Below are positions 50,972 to 61,171 of a stretch of DNA of 64,000 bases, one piece after another. Position numbers and translations under genes: made by a program. Positions within the stretch are counted from its first letter, which is position 1; each line of letters starts with the position of its first letter. The notes beneath the pieces are model-generated. The model saw only the letters and a list, made by a program, of their open reading frames with translations. It ran no database searches and was not told where the DNA came from. The stretch comes from Sphingomonas sp. PAMC 26605 (GTDB lineage: Bacteria > Pseudomonadota > Alphaproteobacteria > Sphingomonadales > Sphingomonadaceae): NCBI RefSeq assembly GCF_000241485.1, contig NZ_JH584241.1, forward strand, positions 2,534,428 through 2,598,427. The letters run 5' to 3'.

Positions 50972-53900
50972 TCATTCCGCCGGCTGCGGCCCCTTGGGGG
51001 TGTCGCGATAGCCGAGCGCCGAGGCGGGCGGAGTGAGTGCCGGATGCGGATTGTAATCGATCACGCGACTGCCGTCGTCGCCCGGCGTATAGGTCAGCAG
51101 GCGACGTCGCAGGAATGGCCCGACCCGGCCTTCGATCCCCACCGCGAGGCTGAACAGCGCCGGCGTGATCAGCAGCGTCAGCACCGTCGACATGGTCAGC
51201 CCGCCGATCACGGTGATGCCCATCGGCACGCGGGAGGACCCGTCGCCGGTCAGCGCGAGCGCGGTCGGCATCATGCCCGCAACCATCGCGACCGTCGTCA
51301 TGACGATTGGCTGCGCGCGCTTGTGACCGGCATCGATGATCGCATCGACCTTGTCGACGCCCTTGTTCATCTCTTCGAGCGCGAAATCGATCAGCAGGAT
51401 CGAGTTCTTGGCGACGATGCCGAGCAGCATGATAATGCCGATATAGACCGGCATTGAAATCGGCATGCCTGTCACCAGCAGCCCGATCAGCCCGCCGAGC
51501 GGCGCGACCATCAGCGAGACGACGTTGACGAACGGCGGCAGCAGGCGGCGGTAGAGCAGCACCAACACCGCGAACAGCAGGAAGATGCCCGCCACCAGTG
51601 CGATGATGAAGTTCTGGATCAGCTCGATCTGCCACTTCGATTCGCCGAGCACGAGCTCCTTCACGCCGATCGGCAGGTTCTTCATGATCGGGAGCTTGTG
51701 GATCTCGGCCTGCGCGGTGCCGCTGACGATGCCGGGCGCGAGATCGGCGCCGACGGTCAGCTGACGCTGCTGCGCGACGCGCTCGATCTTGGTCGGCCCC
51801 GCGCCGAAGCCGATATCGGCGACGACGTTGAGCGGCACCGATCCGCCGCTCGCGGTCTGCACCGGCAGGTTCTGGATCGTCGACAGCCGCTGGCGCGAAT
51901 CCTGGTCGAGCGCGACGCGGATCGGGATCTGGCGATCCGACAGCGAGAATTTCGCGCTGTTCTGGTCGATGTCGCCGAGCGTCGCCAGTCGGATCGCATT
52001 CGACAGCGCCGAGGTCGTCACCCCCATGCTCGCGGCGAGATCCATCCGCGGGGTGATGACGAGCTCGGGCCGCTTGAGATCGCCCGAGATGCGCGGCGCG
52101 ACGACGTTGCCGAGCGTCGACATCTGCTGGACGAGGATCGCGCCGGTCTCGGCGAGTTGCTTGGGATCGTCGCCGCCGAGCGTCACGGTGAGCGCGCGCC
52201 CGCCGCCGCCCCAGCCGCTCGACGACTGGAACGACACGCGCGCATCGGGGATCGCCTGGAGCTCGGGCGCGAGCGACCGCTCGAATTCGTAGCTCTTCAT
52301 CGTGCGTTCGCGTTTGGGTTTGAAGATCGCGGTGACGCGCCCGTTGCCGACGAACGAGCGCGAATAGACCGATTCGACGCTCGGCTGCTTCTGCAGGAAC
52401 GCAGCGACGCGATCGACCACCGCCTTGGTTTCGGCGAGCGTGGTGCCCGGCACCATCTCGATCTGCGCGACGCTCGAATCGGTGTCGCGCAGCGGCTGGA
52501 AGGTCGCCGGGATCGCGGTGAACAGATAGATCGTCAGAGCGAACGCGCTCGCCGCGCCGACCACCGCCGACCAGCGGTGCAGCAGCGTCCATTTGAGGAT
52601 CGCCATGTAGCGGTCCATCAGCCAGCCTTCGCCATGCGACGCCTGGCCGTGCGCCTTGAGGAAATAGGCGGCGAGCATCGGCGTGATGAGACGTGCGACG
52701 GCAAGGCTCATCAGCACCGACGCGACGACGGTCAGTCCGAAATTCTTGAAGAATTGGCCCGAAATGCCGGGCATCAGGCCTACCGGCAGGAACACCGCGA
52801 CGATCGCCATCGTGGTGGCGAGCACCGCGAGGCCGATCTCGTCGGCGGCGTCGATCGACGCCTGATAGGCCGATTTGCCCATCCGCATGTGGCGCACGAT
52901 ATTCTCGATCTCGACGATCGCATCGTCGACCAGCACGCCCGCGACCAGACTCAGCGCCATCAGCGTCATGTTGTTGAGCGTGAAGCCGAGCAGCTCCATC
53001 ACCCAGAAGGTCGGGATCGCCGACAGCGGGATGGCGAGCGCCGAGATGATCGTCGAACGCCAGTCGCGCAGGAAGACGAAGACGATCAGCACCGCGAGCA
53101 CGGCCCCCTCGACCATCGCCTCCATCGCGGTGTCGTATTGCGCCTTGGTGTATTTGACGCTGTCCGAGATGCGCTTGAAGCGGACCTTGGGATTGCGCTT
53201 CTCGAGCGCGTCGAGCTTCTTCTGGGCTTCCTGGAAGACCGTCACGTCCGACGCGCCCTTGGCGCGCTGATAATCGAAGCTCAGCACCTGCCGGCCGTTG
53301 AGCCCCGAGGCCGAGCGCTGTTCGGCGTAGAGATCCTCGACGCGGCCGAGATCGGTCAGCTTGATCGTATGCCCGTTGCCGGTCGAGATCTGGACCTGGC
53401 TCAGCGCATACGCCGTCTGCGCATTGCCGAGCACGCGCACCGACTGTTCGGAGCCGGCGAGCTGCGCGCGGCCGCCGGCGGCATTGAGATTGACCTGGCG
53501 CAGCTGGTTGTTGACCGCGCTCGCGGTGAGGCCCTGCGCCGACAGTTTGAGCGGATCGAGGATCACGCGGATCTCGCGATCGACCCCGCCGTTGCGCTGG
53601 ACGCCGGCGAGGCCGGGGACCGAAAGCAGCTCCTTGGCGACATTGTTGTCGATGTACCAGCTAAGCTGCTCGACCGTCATGTCGGAAGTGATCGCGGCAT
53701 AGCTCGCCAGATCGTTGCCGGTGGTATCGGCGCGCAGGATCTGCGGTTCGAGGATGCCGTCGGGTAGGTTGCTGCGGATCTGCGCGATCGCCGAGCGGAC
53801 GTCCTCGACCGACCGGTCGATCGGCGTGCCGATCGCGAGCTGGATCTCGGTCTCGGACTGGCCTTCGGTGACGGTCGAGCGGATCTCGTCGATCCCCTGC

Positions 53901-54130
53901 AGCGAGCGCACCGCCGCCTCGACGCGCTGGGTGACCTGCGTCTCGAGCTCGGTCGGCGCGGCCCCCGGCTGGTTGATCACGACGATCACCACCGGAAAAT
54001 CGATATCGGGCTGGTTGTTGACGTCGAGCGAGAGGAAGCTGACGATCCCCGCCGCGGTCAGCATGAAGAACAGGACGATCGACGGGACCGGGTTGCGGAT
54101 CGACCAGGCCGAGATGTTCCGGAAGTTCAT
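50972..54130 (-). CDS. RND (HAE1-type) efflux permease
   Basis: A 1052-residue inner-membrane proton-driven pump with the standard 12-helix, two-porter-domain layout. The proton-relay block is [14 protein letters not shown], and family stretches include [20 protein letters not shown] at the N-terminus and [19 protein letters not shown] near helix 11. It would export antibiotics, dyes or other toxic compounds with the adaptor encoded just upstream (3 nt gap); an outer-membrane TolC-type partner is not in the window. GAGGTAG lies before the ATG. Confidence 0.93.
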   Translation of the reverse strand: MNFRNISAWSIRNPVPSIVLFFMLTAAGIVSFLSLDVNNQPDIDFPVVIVVINQPGAAPTELETQVTQRVEAAVRSLQGIDEIRSTVTEGQSETEIQLAIGTPIDRSVEDVRSAIAQIRSNLPDGILEPQILRADTTGNDLASYAAITSDMTVEQLSWYIDNNVAKELLSVPGLAGVQRNGGVDREIRVILDPLKLSAQGLTASAVNNQLRQVNLNAAGGRAQLAGSEQSVRVLGNAQTAYALSQVQISTGNGHTIKLTDLGRVEDLYAEQRSASGLNGRQVLSFDYQRAKGASDVTVFQEAQKKLDALEKRNPKVRFKRISDSVKYTKAQYDTAMEAMVEGAVLAVLIVFVFLRDWRSTIISALAIPLSAIPTFWVMELLGFTLNNMTLMALSLVAGVLVDDAIVEIENIVRHMRMGKSAYQASIDAADEIGLAVLATTMAIVAVFLPVGLMPGISGQFFKNFGLTVVASVLMSLAVARLITPMLAAYFLKAHGQASHGEGWLMDRYMAILKWTLLHRWSAVVGAASAFALTIYLFTAIPATFQPLRDTDSSVAQIEMVPGTTLAETKAVVDRVAAFLQKQPSVESVYSRSFVGNGRVTAIFKPKRERTMKSYEFERSLAPELQAIPDARVSFQSSSGWGGGGRALTVTLGGDDPKQLAETGAILVQQMSTLGNVVAPRISGDLKRPELVITPRMDLAASMGVTTSALSNAIRLATLGDIDQNSAKFSLSDRQIPIRVALDQDSRQRLSTIQNLPVQTASGGSVPLNVVADIGFGAGPTKIERVAQQRQLTVGADLAPGIVSGTAQAEIHKLPIMKNLPIGVKELVLGESKWQIELIQNFIIALVAGIFLLFAVLVLLYRRLLPPFVNVVSLMVAPLGGLIGLLVTGMPISMPVYIGIIMLLGIVAKNSILLIDFALEEMNKGVDKVDAIIDAGHKRAQPIVMTTVAMVAGMMPTALALTGDGSSRVPMGITVIGGLTMSTVLTLLITPALFSLAVGIEGRVGPFLRRRLLTYTPGDDGSRVIDYNPHPALTPPASALGYRDTPKGPQPAE

Positions 54131-54133
54131 GAC

Positions 54134-55318
54134 CTACCTCATGCTCGCTGCGTTCGCCGTCACCAGCGTCGGCTTGACCTTCTGCCCGGCGTTCAGGAAC
54201 GCGCCGGCCGACTGGACGACCTTTTCGGTACCATTCAGCCCGTCGATGATCGCCACGCCGCTGTCGGACACTTCGCCCACCTTGATCGCGCGGCGCGTCA
54301 CGGTGTCGCCACGGCCCAGCACATACACATAATTGCCCTTGTCGTCGCTTTGGATCGCGGCGTTGGGCAATTGCGGCACGTCGGTCTCCCCGGCGACGAT
54401 CGCCGCCGAGGCGAAGCCGCCCGGCCGCAGCGCGGGATTGTAGGCGAGCGCGATCCGCGCGACGCCCTGGCGCGTCGTCGGGTCGATCACCGGGGCGACC
54501 TGCCACACTTCGCCGGTGAAGATCTCACTGCCGCCGATCGGGGTGACCTTGGCCTGCGACCCGACGTGCAGGCCGCGCAGATCGGCCTCGCTGACCTGCG
54601 CGCGCAGCTCGAGCTGGCCGCCCTCGGCCATGCGGAACAGCACGCCCGAGCCGGCGCTGACGACCTGGCCCGCCTCGACGCTGCGCGTCAGGACGAGCCC
54701 GCGCGCGGGCGCGCGCACGTCGAGTCGGCCGTTGCTCGCCTGCTGCTGCGCGAGTTGCGCCTGCGCCACTTTGACGCGCGCGGCGGCGGCATCGCGCGTC
54801 GCGGTCTTGGTCTCGATGTCGGCGCGCGAGATGAAGCCGCGCGAGACGAGTTGCTTGGCGCGATCGAGCTCGGACTGGGCGAGCGTCGCATCGGCCTGCG
54901 ACACCTTGATCTGCGCGGCGAGCGAGGCGGCGGTCTGCGTCTGGACCGAGCGGTCGACCTGCGCCAGCACCTGGCCCTTCTCGACCCATTGGCCCGGTTC
55001 GACCAGCACGCGCGTGACGATGCCGCCTTCACCCGAGACGCCGACCGGCATCTCGCGCCGCGCCGCGAGCGAGCCCGTCGCGGTGATCGTCCGCGCCACC
55101 GCCGAACGGCCAGGCACGACGACCGAGACGAGCGGCAGCTGCTCGGTCGGCTTCGACGGTGCCGCGTGGTGCCCGAAGACCGAGAAAGCGAGCACCGCGA
55201 GCGCGACGACGGCGGCGGCGATGCCCGCGATCAGACCCCAGCGCGGCCCGCGCGGGGCGCTGTGGTCGGGCAGCGCGATGACATCATCCGTACCGATCGT
55301 CCGCGTTTCATATTGCAT
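54134..55318 (-). CDS. RND efflux periplasmic adaptor (membrane fusion protein)
   Basis: A 394-residue adaptor with an N-terminal membrane helix (WGLIAGIAAAVVALAVLAFSV), a lipoyl-type domain (GGIVTRVLVEPGQWVEKGQVLAQVDRS, shortened to its core), a coiled-coil hairpin (QIKVSQADATLAQSELDRAK ... AAARVKVAQAQLAQQQASN) and a beta-barrel domain (KVTPIGGSEIFTGEVWQV). It links the pump to an outer-membrane channel. ATG 55318 is placed about 11 nt after GGGGA; GTG 55327 is the other candidate. First gene of the pump operon. No regulator gene is adjacent. Confidence 0.88.
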   Translation of the reverse strand: MQYETRTIGTDDVIALPDHSAPRGPRWGLIAGIAAAVVALAVLAFSVFGHHAAPSKPTEQLPLVSVVVPGRSAVARTITATGSLAARREMPVGVSGEGGIVTRVLVEPGQWVEKGQVLAQVDRSVQTQTAASLAAQIKVSQADATLAQSELDRAKQLVSRGFISRADIETKTATRDAAAARVKVAQAQLAQQQASNGRLDVRAPARGLVLTRSVEAGQVVSAGSGVLFRMAEGGQLELRAQVSEADLRGLHVGSQAKVTPIGGSEIFTGEVWQVAPVIDPTTRQGVARIALAYNPALRPGGFASAAIVAGETDVPQLPNAAIQSDDKGNYVYVLGRGDTVTRRAIKVGEVSDSGVAIIDGLNGTEKVVQSAGAFLNAGQKVKPTLVTANAASMR

Positions 55319-55668
55319 CTGCGTCACTTCCCCGACCTTCTGGTCCGACCCGGTGGGCTTCGCCCTGACGCCGCCGACCCCAGCCGGCGACCCGCTTCTG
55401 CCACTGTGTTATCGAAATATATCACCGACCTCAAGAGGGCGGCCGCACATGCGCTGCAATGCCGTGTTTCCTGATGCTTCGCAACAGAATCGCACAAGCG
55501 TGACGCACGATCGTTTCGCGGTGCAGCAGAGGCGCGACAGGAAGATTCGGCCGAGCGGAAGCCCGCGGGCATCGTGGCTGTCGGGTGTCTCGTTCATCGC
55601 GCGTTTCCCCGAAAGCTGTCACTGCGTCCGGTACGGGCCGACCGGCCCCGAACACCGGGAGACATAAG
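55319..55668. other. Divergent intergenic region between efflux operon and SIMPL gene
   Basis: About 350 nt with no protein-like frame. The AT-rich patch near 55410 (ATCGAAATATATCAC) is the likeliest promoter area for the efflux genes. No clear operator was found. Confidence 0.4.
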
Positions 55669-56400
55669 ATGCGTTCGACCTTCCTCCTCCTCGCGCCCGC
55701 CTTGATCGCGGCCGCCGGAGTCGCCAGCCAGGTTTCGGCACAATCGCTACCGACCGCGCCGACCGTGCTGGCCGACGGCACGCTGCTCGAGATTTCGGCC
55801 GAGGGCCGCACCAGTCGGGTTCCGGACGTTGCGACGATTCGCGCAGGCGTGGTGACGCAGGCGCCGACCGCCGCGGCGGCGCTCTCGGACAATGCCGGCC
55901 GCATGGCGCGCGTGCTCGCCGCGCTCAAAAAGGCGGGGGTGGCGCCGCGCGACATCCGCACCGCCAACGTCGCGCTCGCGCCGCAATATCGCTATGCCGA
56001 CGGCCAGCCCCCCGCGGTGACCGGCTATCAGGCCTCGAACAGCGTTTCGATCCGCTTCCGCGACGTCGCCAAATCGGGCGCTATTCTCGACGCGCTCGTC
56101 GCGCAGGGCGCGAACCAGATCGACGGCCCGAGCCTGTCGCTCGACCAGCCCGACGCGGCGCTCGACGAAGCCCGCGCGGCGGCGGTCAAGATCGCGACGG
56201 CGCGCGCACAGCTCTATGCCAGGGCGGCGGGGATGAATGTGGTGCGAATCGTCTCGATCAGCGAGAGCGGCTCGAACGATGGTGGGTCGCCGCCGCCGAT
56301 GGTGTTCATGGCGCGCGCCAAGGCGGCACCATCGACCGAAATCAGCGCTGGCGAGACCGACGTGTCGGTGACGCTCGCAGTGCGCTTTCTGCTCAAGTGA
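55669..56400 (+). CDS. SIMPL (DUF541) domain periplasmic protein
   Basis: A 243-residue exported protein. The signal peptide ends QVSAQ. The SIMPL/DUF541 domain is clear: EISAEGRTSRVPDVATIRAG at the start, ALKKAGVAPRDIRTANVALA, the YQASNSVSIRFRDV strand, and the C-terminal AGETDVSVTLAVRFLL. Homologues include BP26/OMP28 and YggE, linked to oxidative-stress protection, but the biochemical role is unclear. GGGAGA precedes ATG 55669. Confidence 0.87.
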   Translation: MRSTFLLLAPALIAAAGVASQVSAQSLPTAPTVLADGTLLEISAEGRTSRVPDVATIRAGVVTQAPTAAAALSDNAGRMARVLAALKKAGVAPRDIRTANVALAPQYRYADGQPPAVTGYQASNSVSIRFRDVAKSGAILDALVAQGANQIDGPSLSLDQPDAALDEARAAAVKIATARAQLYARAAGMNVVRIVSISESGSNDGGSPPPMVFMARAKAAPSTEISAGETDVSVTLAVRFLLK

Positions 56401-56403
56401 ACG

Positions 56404-56439
56404 CAAAAAGGGCCGCCGGGATTGCTCCCGGCGGCCCTT
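56404..56439 (-). terminator. Strong rho-independent terminator, bidirectional stem
   Basis: A 14-bp stem (56408-56421 with 56426-56439, core GGGCCGCCGGGA) around a 4-nt loop. On the minus strand it is followed by TTTTT-type bases (plus strand AAAAA at 56405-56409), so it terminates the glsB transcript; the stem also lies just after the SIMPL stop. Confidence 0.8.
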
Positions 56440-56459
56440 ATGGCAGACTGATACGCGTT

Positions 56460-56714
56460 TTAGCGGACAGTACCGCGACGGATCAGGTTGACGATCGCGA
56501 GCAGAATGATCGCGCCGATCAGCGAATAGAGGAAGGTCGTGACAGTAACGACCTGGTTGATCCCGGCGCCGAACAGGAACGACGCAATAACCGAACCGAT
56601 GATGCCGACGACGATATTCAGGATGATGCCCTGTTGACCATCGGTCCGCATCACCATGCTGGCGAGCCAACCACAGACGCCACCGACTATAAGCCAAACA
56701 ATGAGACCGATCAT
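56460..56714 (-). CDS. GlsB/YeaQ/YmgE family stress-response membrane protein
   Basis: An 84-residue protein with three hydrophobic helices and the family pattern MIGLIVWLIVGGVCGWLAS, GIILNIVVGIIGSVIASFLF and IGAIILLAIVNLI. Members are small, stress-induced inner-membrane proteins of unknown mechanism. ATG 56714 follows GGAGGG. Two GANTC methylation sites lie 44-55 nt upstream, suggesting cell-cycle control by CcrM. A terminator follows. Confidence 0.88.
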   Translation of the reverse strand: MIGLIVWLIVGGVCGWLASMVMRTDGQQGIILNIVVGIIGSVIASFLFGAGINQVVTVTTFLYSLIGAIILLAIVNLIRRGTVR

Positions 56715-56757
56715 CTTACCCTCCATTTGCCCGGGTGCATCCGGGATACGGGGGTAA

Positions 56758-56769
56758 GACTCACGAGTC
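56758..56769. promoter_or_regulatory. Paired GANTC (CcrM) sites upstream of glsB-type gene
   Basis: GACTC at 56758 and GAGTC at 56765 lie within 12 bp, 44-55 nt before the glsB-type start, where a promoter would be. GANTC is the target of the cell-cycle methyltransferase CcrM in alphaproteobacteria. Confidence 0.5.
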
Positions 56770-56812
56770 GCGAATTTTGTTCCGGCCCCGGTTCGAGCCG
56801 AAGCGGCTCAAG

Positions 56813-57112
56813 TCAATATTTTTGCTGGCGCTCGTACAGCGATTTGTAGTGCTGGATCCGCGTGACGCGCAGCCCGGGCATTCCCGAGCGGTCGATCGCG
56901 CGCTGCCAGCCGGCGAATTCCTCGACCGTCAGGCCATAGCGTTCGCACACTTCATCGACCGTCAGCAAACCGCCATTGACCGCCGCGACGACCTCGGCCT
57001 TGCGGCGCACGACCCAGCGCGTCGTCTCGGGCGGCGGCAGCGATTCGAGCGTCAGCGGCTCTCCGAGGGGTCCGATCACCTTGGCCGGGCGGATCTTCTG
57101 GTTTTCGATCAT
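56813..57112 (-). CDS. sciP: CtrA inhibitor SciP (DUF1153)
   Basis: A 99-residue helix-turn-helix protein. DUF1153 hallmarks are KVIGPLGEPLTLESLPPPET, TRWVVRRKAEVVAAVNGGLL, TVDEVCERYGLTVEEFAGWQ and a basic C-terminal region. In Caulobacter SciP binds CtrA and blocks its recruitment of RNA polymerase. Length and motifs match closely. GAGGTT lies before the ATG. It is on the same strand as the glsB-type gene, about 98 nt upstream of it. Confidence 0.93.
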   Translation of the reverse strand: MIENQKIRPAKVIGPLGEPLTLESLPPPETTRWVVRRKAEVVAAVNGGLLTVDEVCERYGLTVEEFAGWQRAIDRSGMPGLRVTRIQHYKSLYERQQKY

Positions 57113-57213
57113 CGTTGCAACCTCGTGGTGGGGCGGGGGACCCCGTCATTCTACTAACGGCTTGTAGCCGGCGGACTTGAACGCCGGCTAAAGCGGCTCG
57201 GTAAACAAGATGT

Positions 57214-57450
57214 TCATTCCTGTGCCCCGCGGGCGGGGGGTGCGATCAGCCGTGCAACGGCCAGGTTGAAGCAGCCGTGCGCGGGCGAAAACCAGTCGGG
57301 CCTGCTGTGCACCGGCGGCAGATGCGCCTGGATCATCGCCGTCGGACTCGCCGCCTGGCGCGCCGCGACTCCGACCATCAGCACGGCCAAATCGGGCGGG
57401 AGCGCCACGACGGTGGCGTCGGCTTCAAATCGGGCGAAATTCAAGTCCAC
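57214..57450 (-). CDS. Possible small hypothetical protein
   Basis: A 78-codon frame from GTG 57450 whose third codon positions are mostly G/C, as in true genes here. It reads MDLNFARFEADATVVALPPD and ends with ARGAQE. No ribosome-binding site, signal or family is evident. The rest of 57113-57576 shows no other gene. It may be spurious. Confidence 0.3.
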   Translation of the reverse strand: MDLNFARFEADATVVALPPDLAVLMVGVAARQAASPTAMIQAHLPPVHSRPDWFSPAHGCFNLAVARLIAPPARGAQE

Positions 57451-57576
57451 ACAGTGTGTCCGGTTGGGGGTTCGAAACAACGCTGTAGGCACAAGGTCCT
57501 AAAGGGCAGGTAAAGCCGGCCTAGATCTTTTGGACACTTTTGCATCGCGGCGGGCGAGCGCCTATCTGGCGGGGCT

Positions 57577-58683
57577 ATGGACACAGGTGAATTTCAGCTC
57601 GGGCCCGATCTGGCGGGAAAGCGTATCGTCGTGGCGATGTCGGGCGGCGTCGACAGCTCGGTCGTCGCGGCGCTCGCCGCGCGGACCGGGGCCGAGACGA
57701 TCGGCATTACGCTCCAGCTCTACGATCATGGCGAGGCGGTCGGCCGCGCGGGTTCGTGCTGCGCCGGGCGCGACATTCGCGATGCGCGGAGCGTATGCGA
57801 CCGACTCGGCATCGCGCATTATGTGTTCGACCACGAATCGCGCTTCCGCGACCAGGTGATCGACCGCTTCGCCGACGAGTATCTCGCCGGGCGCACGCCG
57901 ATCCCGTGCATCCAGTGCAACATGGGGCCGAAATTCACCGACCTGCTCGCCGCCGCGCGCGATCTCGGCGCGGATTGCCTCGCGACCGGGCATTATGTCC
58001 GGCGGGTCGAAGGGCCGGCGGGAGCGGAACTCCACCGCGCCGCCGATCCGGCGCGCGATCAGAGCTATTTCCTGTTCGCGACGACGCAGGATCAGCTCGA
58101 CTATCTGCGCTTCCCGCTGGGCGCGATGCCCAAGCCGCGCGTGCGCGAACTGGCGGCCGAGCTGGGCTTGGGGGTCGCGGGCAAGCCCGACAGCCAGGAC
58201 ATCTGCTTCGTGCCCGACGGCGATTACGCCTCGCTCGTCAAGAAACTGCGGCCCGATGCCGATACCAGCGGCGAGATCGTCGACGCGTCGGGCCGCGTGC
58301 TCGGCAAGCATCGCGGGCTGATCCACTTCACCGTCGGCCAGCGCCGCGGGCTCGAGATCGGCGGGACGCCCGAGCCGCTCTACGTCATCCGGCTCGATGC
58401 CGCGGCGAAACGCGTGGTGGTCGGGCCTAAGGCGGCGCTCGGGGTTAGCGCGGCACGGCTGAGCGGGGTCAACTGGTTGGGGGGCGCGTATCGCGGGCCG
58501 ATGACCGCCAAGGTGCGCTCGCTCGCCAAGCCGGTCGCGGCGCATTTTGATGGCGATCGCGTGGTGTTCGACGCGCCCGAATACGGCGTCGCGCCGGGGC
58601 AGGCGACGGTGCTCTATGCCGGCGACCGGGTGCTAGGCGGCGGTTGGATCGAGGAGACGGAGAGCGCGCTGGTCGCGGCTTGA
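57577..58683 (+). CDS. mnmA: tRNA-specific 2-thiouridylase MnmA
   Basis: A 368-residue enzyme that thiolates uridine-34 in tRNAs for Lys, Glu and Gln. The PP-loop ATP motif is [15 protein letters not shown] at residues 20-34. The nucleophile Cys lies in [14 protein letters not shown] and the persulfide-carrying Cys in [13 protein letters not shown]. The C-terminal beta-barrel ([41 protein letters not shown] shortened) completes the family architecture. Full length. Single gene. Confidence 0.95.
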   Translation: MDTGEFQLGPDLAGKRIVVAMSGGVDSSVVAALAARTGAETIGITLQLYDHGEAVGRAGSCCAGRDIRDARSVCDRLGIAHYVFDHESRFRDQVIDRFADEYLAGRTPIPCIQCNMGPKFTDLLAAARDLGADCLATGHYVRRVEGPAGAELHRAADPARDQSYFLFATTQDQLDYLRFPLGAMPKPRVRELAAELGLGVAGKPDSQDICFVPDGDYASLVKKLRPDADTSGEIVDASGRVLGKHRGLIHFTVGQRRGLEIGGTPEPLYVIRLDAAAKRVVVGPKAALGVSAARLSGVNWLGGAYRGPMTAKVRSLAKPVAAHFDGDRVVFDAPEYGVAPGQATVLYAGDRVLGGGWIEETESALVAA

Positions 58684-58793
58684 GCGCGTTTGCTAGGTCG
58701 GGAGGCGGGCGGATGGTGGGAGCGCGGGCTAGGGGCGGAGTCAGCGCAGTCGATATGGCTTGTTGGTGGGACGCGCCGCTAGCGCATACCCAT

Positions 58794-59014
58794 CGCCCCG
58801 GGGAAGGCCGGGGCCTCCCGCCTGGTGTCCGGCCGCCCGCCAGGCCATCCAGAGGCCCCGGCCTTCGCCGGGGCGACGGTCGAGGCTATGTCCCAGTTTG
58901 ATGGAACGCGGCCCTGAAGCACAACCGTCGCCCCGGCGAAGGCCGGGGCCTCCCCCGTGGTGTCGCCCCACCCCGCCAAGCCATCCAAAGGCCTCGGCTT
59001 CCGCCAGGGTGATG
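58794..59014. repeat. Four REP-like GC-rich palindromic repeats in two inverted pairs
   Basis: Copies at 58794-58815, 58854-58878 (inverted), 58927-58950 and 58990-59014 (inverted, degenerate) share CGCCCCGGCGAAGGCCGGGG. Each pair is head-to-head with a similar linker (CCATCCA next to copies 2 and 4). The region 58684-59112 has no gene; REP-type repeats explain its open frames. Confidence 0.8.
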
Positions 59015-59112
59015 GTCAAGGCTATGTCGGAGTCTGGTCGCCACAAGACACAGGGGAACGGCGCAAACCGCCGTCGCGCATCGCGCCAGGTCGGGGCCGC
59101 ACCGCCACCCCG

Positions 59113-59292
59113 TCAGCATTTCGTGTCTCCCGCCTCGCACCGCGCCTCGCGGGCGCCCCATGCGCGGTCGGCATAGCGGTCGGCGAGTTCGGCGTGCGCC
59201 ACGCGCGCAGTGGGGTCGCTTGCCCTGGCGCTGGCGGCGCGTTCGGCGATCTCGCGTTTCAGCGAATAGTCGATGTCATACAGCGGTATCAT
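59113..59292 (-). CDS. Small hypothetical protein
   Basis: A 59-residue basic/acidic protein from ATG 59292 with AAGGG about 10 nt upstream. It starts MIPLYDIDYSLKREIAERA and has a helical pattern HAELADRYADRAW. It ends with two cysteines. Similar short proteins are common and unannotated in alphaproteobacteria. No function can be proposed. Confidence 0.55.
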   Translation of the reverse strand: MIPLYDIDYSLKREIAERAASARASDPTARVAHAELADRYADRAWGAREARCEAGDTKC

Positions 59293-59396
59293 GGCAGGCC
59301 CTTGGCTCTGCAAGCGGGGGCATAAGCGGCCCCCTGTCACCATCGCGCTCGCGGCAGGATCGGTGATGATGAGTCGCTATAGCACGGATCGCGGCC

Positions 59397-60230
59397 TCAA
59401 CCGAGGAAGAACGTGCCCTCCATCACGGTGACGCAGGCCCCGCCGAGAATGACCCGCTCACCGTCGAGCCGGCAGGTCAGATGCCCCCCGCGAGCGCTCG
59501 CCTGATAGGCGGTGAAGCGGTCGCGACCGAGCCGCGCCGCCCAATAGGGCGTCATCACCGCGTGCGCCGAGCCCGTCACCGGATCCTCGTCGATCCCCGC
59601 GCCGGGGGCGAAGACGCGGCTGATCACGTCGGTATCGTCGCCGGGCGCGGTGACGATCGTCAGCACGTCGACCTCTGCCTCGGCGCCGCTAGCGGGGTCG
59701 GCGCCGGAGGGGCGGCCGAGCTGGCGGAAATCGGGGTCGAGCGCGCGGATCTGGTCGGCATGGTCAAGCACAATCAGCGCATAGCGATGCGGATGCCACA
59801 GCGTCTCGACCGCCGAATCGAGCCCAAGCGCGGCGACGATATGCGGCAGCGGCTTGGGGGAGGGGCCCCAGGCGGGCAGCGCCAGCTCATAGCTGTCGCC
59901 GGCGCGCGTCACGGTGAGGATCCCGGCCTTGCGCGTGCGGAAGCTGACCGCATCGCGCTCGGGGTCGCTCGACAGCACGAAATGACCGCTCGCGAGCGTG
60001 GCGTGGCCGCACAGCACGACCTCGTTGGTCGGGGTGAACCAGCGCAGCTCGAAATCGGCTTCGCCGCTATCGTCGGGGAGGATGAAGGCGGTTTCGCTGA
60101 GATTGTTCTCGGCGGCGATCGCCTGCAGCACGGCATCGTCGAGCCATGCGGCGAGCGGCATCACCGCGGCCGGATTGCCCTTGAAGGCCTCGCTCGCAAA
60201 GGCGTCGATTTGGACGATCGGCAGTCTCAT
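59397..60230 (-). CDS. PhzF family isomerase/epimerase
   Basis: A 277-residue protein with two similar halves. Family features are PIVQIDAFASEAFKGNPAAVMPL at the N-terminus (first 20 shown by sense), the catalytic Glu in NNLSETAFI, LCGHATLASGHF, and in the second half GAGIDEDPVTGSAHAVMTPY. Relatives isomerise phenazine precursors or other small acids, but most are of unknown substrate. The ATG overlaps the stop of the cation-efflux gene (ATGA). Third gene of the pdxH operon. Confidence 0.88.
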   Translation of the reverse strand: MRLPIVQIDAFASEAFKGNPAAVMPLAAWLDDAVLQAIAAENNLSETAFILPDDSGEADFELRWFTPTNEVVLCGHATLASGHFVLSSDPERDAVSFRTRKAGILTVTRAGDSYELALPAWGPSPKPLPHIVAALGLDSAVETLWHPHRYALIVLDHADQIRALDPDFRQLGRPSGADPASGAEAEVDVLTIVTAPGDDTDVISRVFAPGAGIDEDPVTGSAHAVMTPYWAARLGRDRFTAYQASARGGHLTCRLDGERVILGGACVTVMEGTFFLG

Positions 60231-61171
60231 GCGCGCTTCCCGAACCAGTGAGGGGTGACGTCGGCTTCGACCAGCGGGTTGTCGGTGTCGACATGCCCCT
60301 CTGGATCGAGATGGATCAGCAGTTCGACCTTGGGGAAGGCCTTGCGCATCGCGCGCTCGACGCCTTCGACCACCTCATGCGCCTGCGCGACGGTCAGGTC
60401 GCGTGCGACCTCCATGTGGAACTGCGCGAAATCGTGCGCGCCCGAGTGGCGCGTGCGGAAATCGTGGATGCCCTTGATGCCCGGCTGGCGCGCGGCGACC
60501 TCGATGAAGTCGCGGCGCATGTCCTCGGGCCATTCCTTGTCCATCAACTGGTCGATCGCGCTCGACGAGGCGCGGAACGCCCCGAACGCGAGCCACAGTG
60601 CGATGATGATGCCGAAGATCGGATCGGCCTGATGCCAGCCGAGATACTGGTCGAGGATCAAGGCGACGATCACCGACCCGTTGAGCAATACGTCGGACTG
60701 GTAATGGACATTGTCGGCGACGATCGCGACCGAGCCGGTGCGGCGGATCACGCTGCGCTGATAGGCGAGCAGCACCATCGTCGCGACGATCGCGACGAGC
60801 GACACGCCGATGCCGAACTCGGCGCCCTGCGTCGCCTCGTTGCTGCCGAGCGCCAGCACCGCGCGCCACGCGATGCCGGCCGCCGAGGCGGTGATCAGCA
60901 TCACCTGGAACAAGGCGGCGAGCGCCTCGGCCTTGCCGTGGCCGAAGCGGTGGTCGTGATCGGCCGGCTGCGCGGCGAGGCGCACGCCGTAGAGCGTGAC
61001 CAGGCTGGCGAGCAGATCGAGCCCCGAATCGGCGAGGCTGCCGAGCATCGCGACCGATCCGGTCGACCAGGCGGCATAGGTTTTCAGCGCGATCAGCCCG
61101 CACGCCATCGCCACGCTGGCGAGCGCGGCACGGACGGTATGCGGGATGGCGCGGCGCTGGTCCTCGGTCAT
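60227..61171 (-). CDS. Cation diffusion facilitator transporter (FieF-like)
   Basis: A 314-residue divalent-metal exporter (zinc or iron). Six helices and the metal-site motifs are visible: SLADSGLDLLASLV in helix 2 and NVHYQSDVLLNGSVIV (HxxxD) in helix 5. The C-terminal cytoplasmic domain has GIKGIHDFRTRHSG and VELLIHLDPEGHVD, with a histidine-containing dimer site. The start overlaps the pdxH stop (ATGA). Confidence 0.9.
   Translation of the reverse strand: MTEDQRRAIPHTVRAALASVAMACGLIALKTYAAWSTGSVAMLGSLADSGLDLLASLVTLYGVRLAAQPADHDHRFGHGKAEALAALFQVMLITASAAGIAWRAVLALGSNEATQGAEFGIGVSLVAIVATMVLLAYQRSVIRRTGSVAIVADNVHYQSDVLLNGSVIVALILDQYLGWHQADPIFGIIIALWLAFGAFRASSSAIDQLMDKEWPEDMRRDFIEVAARQPGIKGIHDFRTRHSGAHDFAQFHMEVARDLTVAQAHEVVEGVERAMRKAFPKVELLIHLDPEGHVDTDNPLVEADVTPHWFGKRA

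Noticed and set aside
51698..53767. 689-codon plus-strand frame opposite the RND permease
   Set aside because: Arg/His-rich shadow of the strongly supported efflux gene.
58741..59176. Several short frames on both strands after mnmA
   Set aside because: They are translations of the REP-like palindromic repeats.
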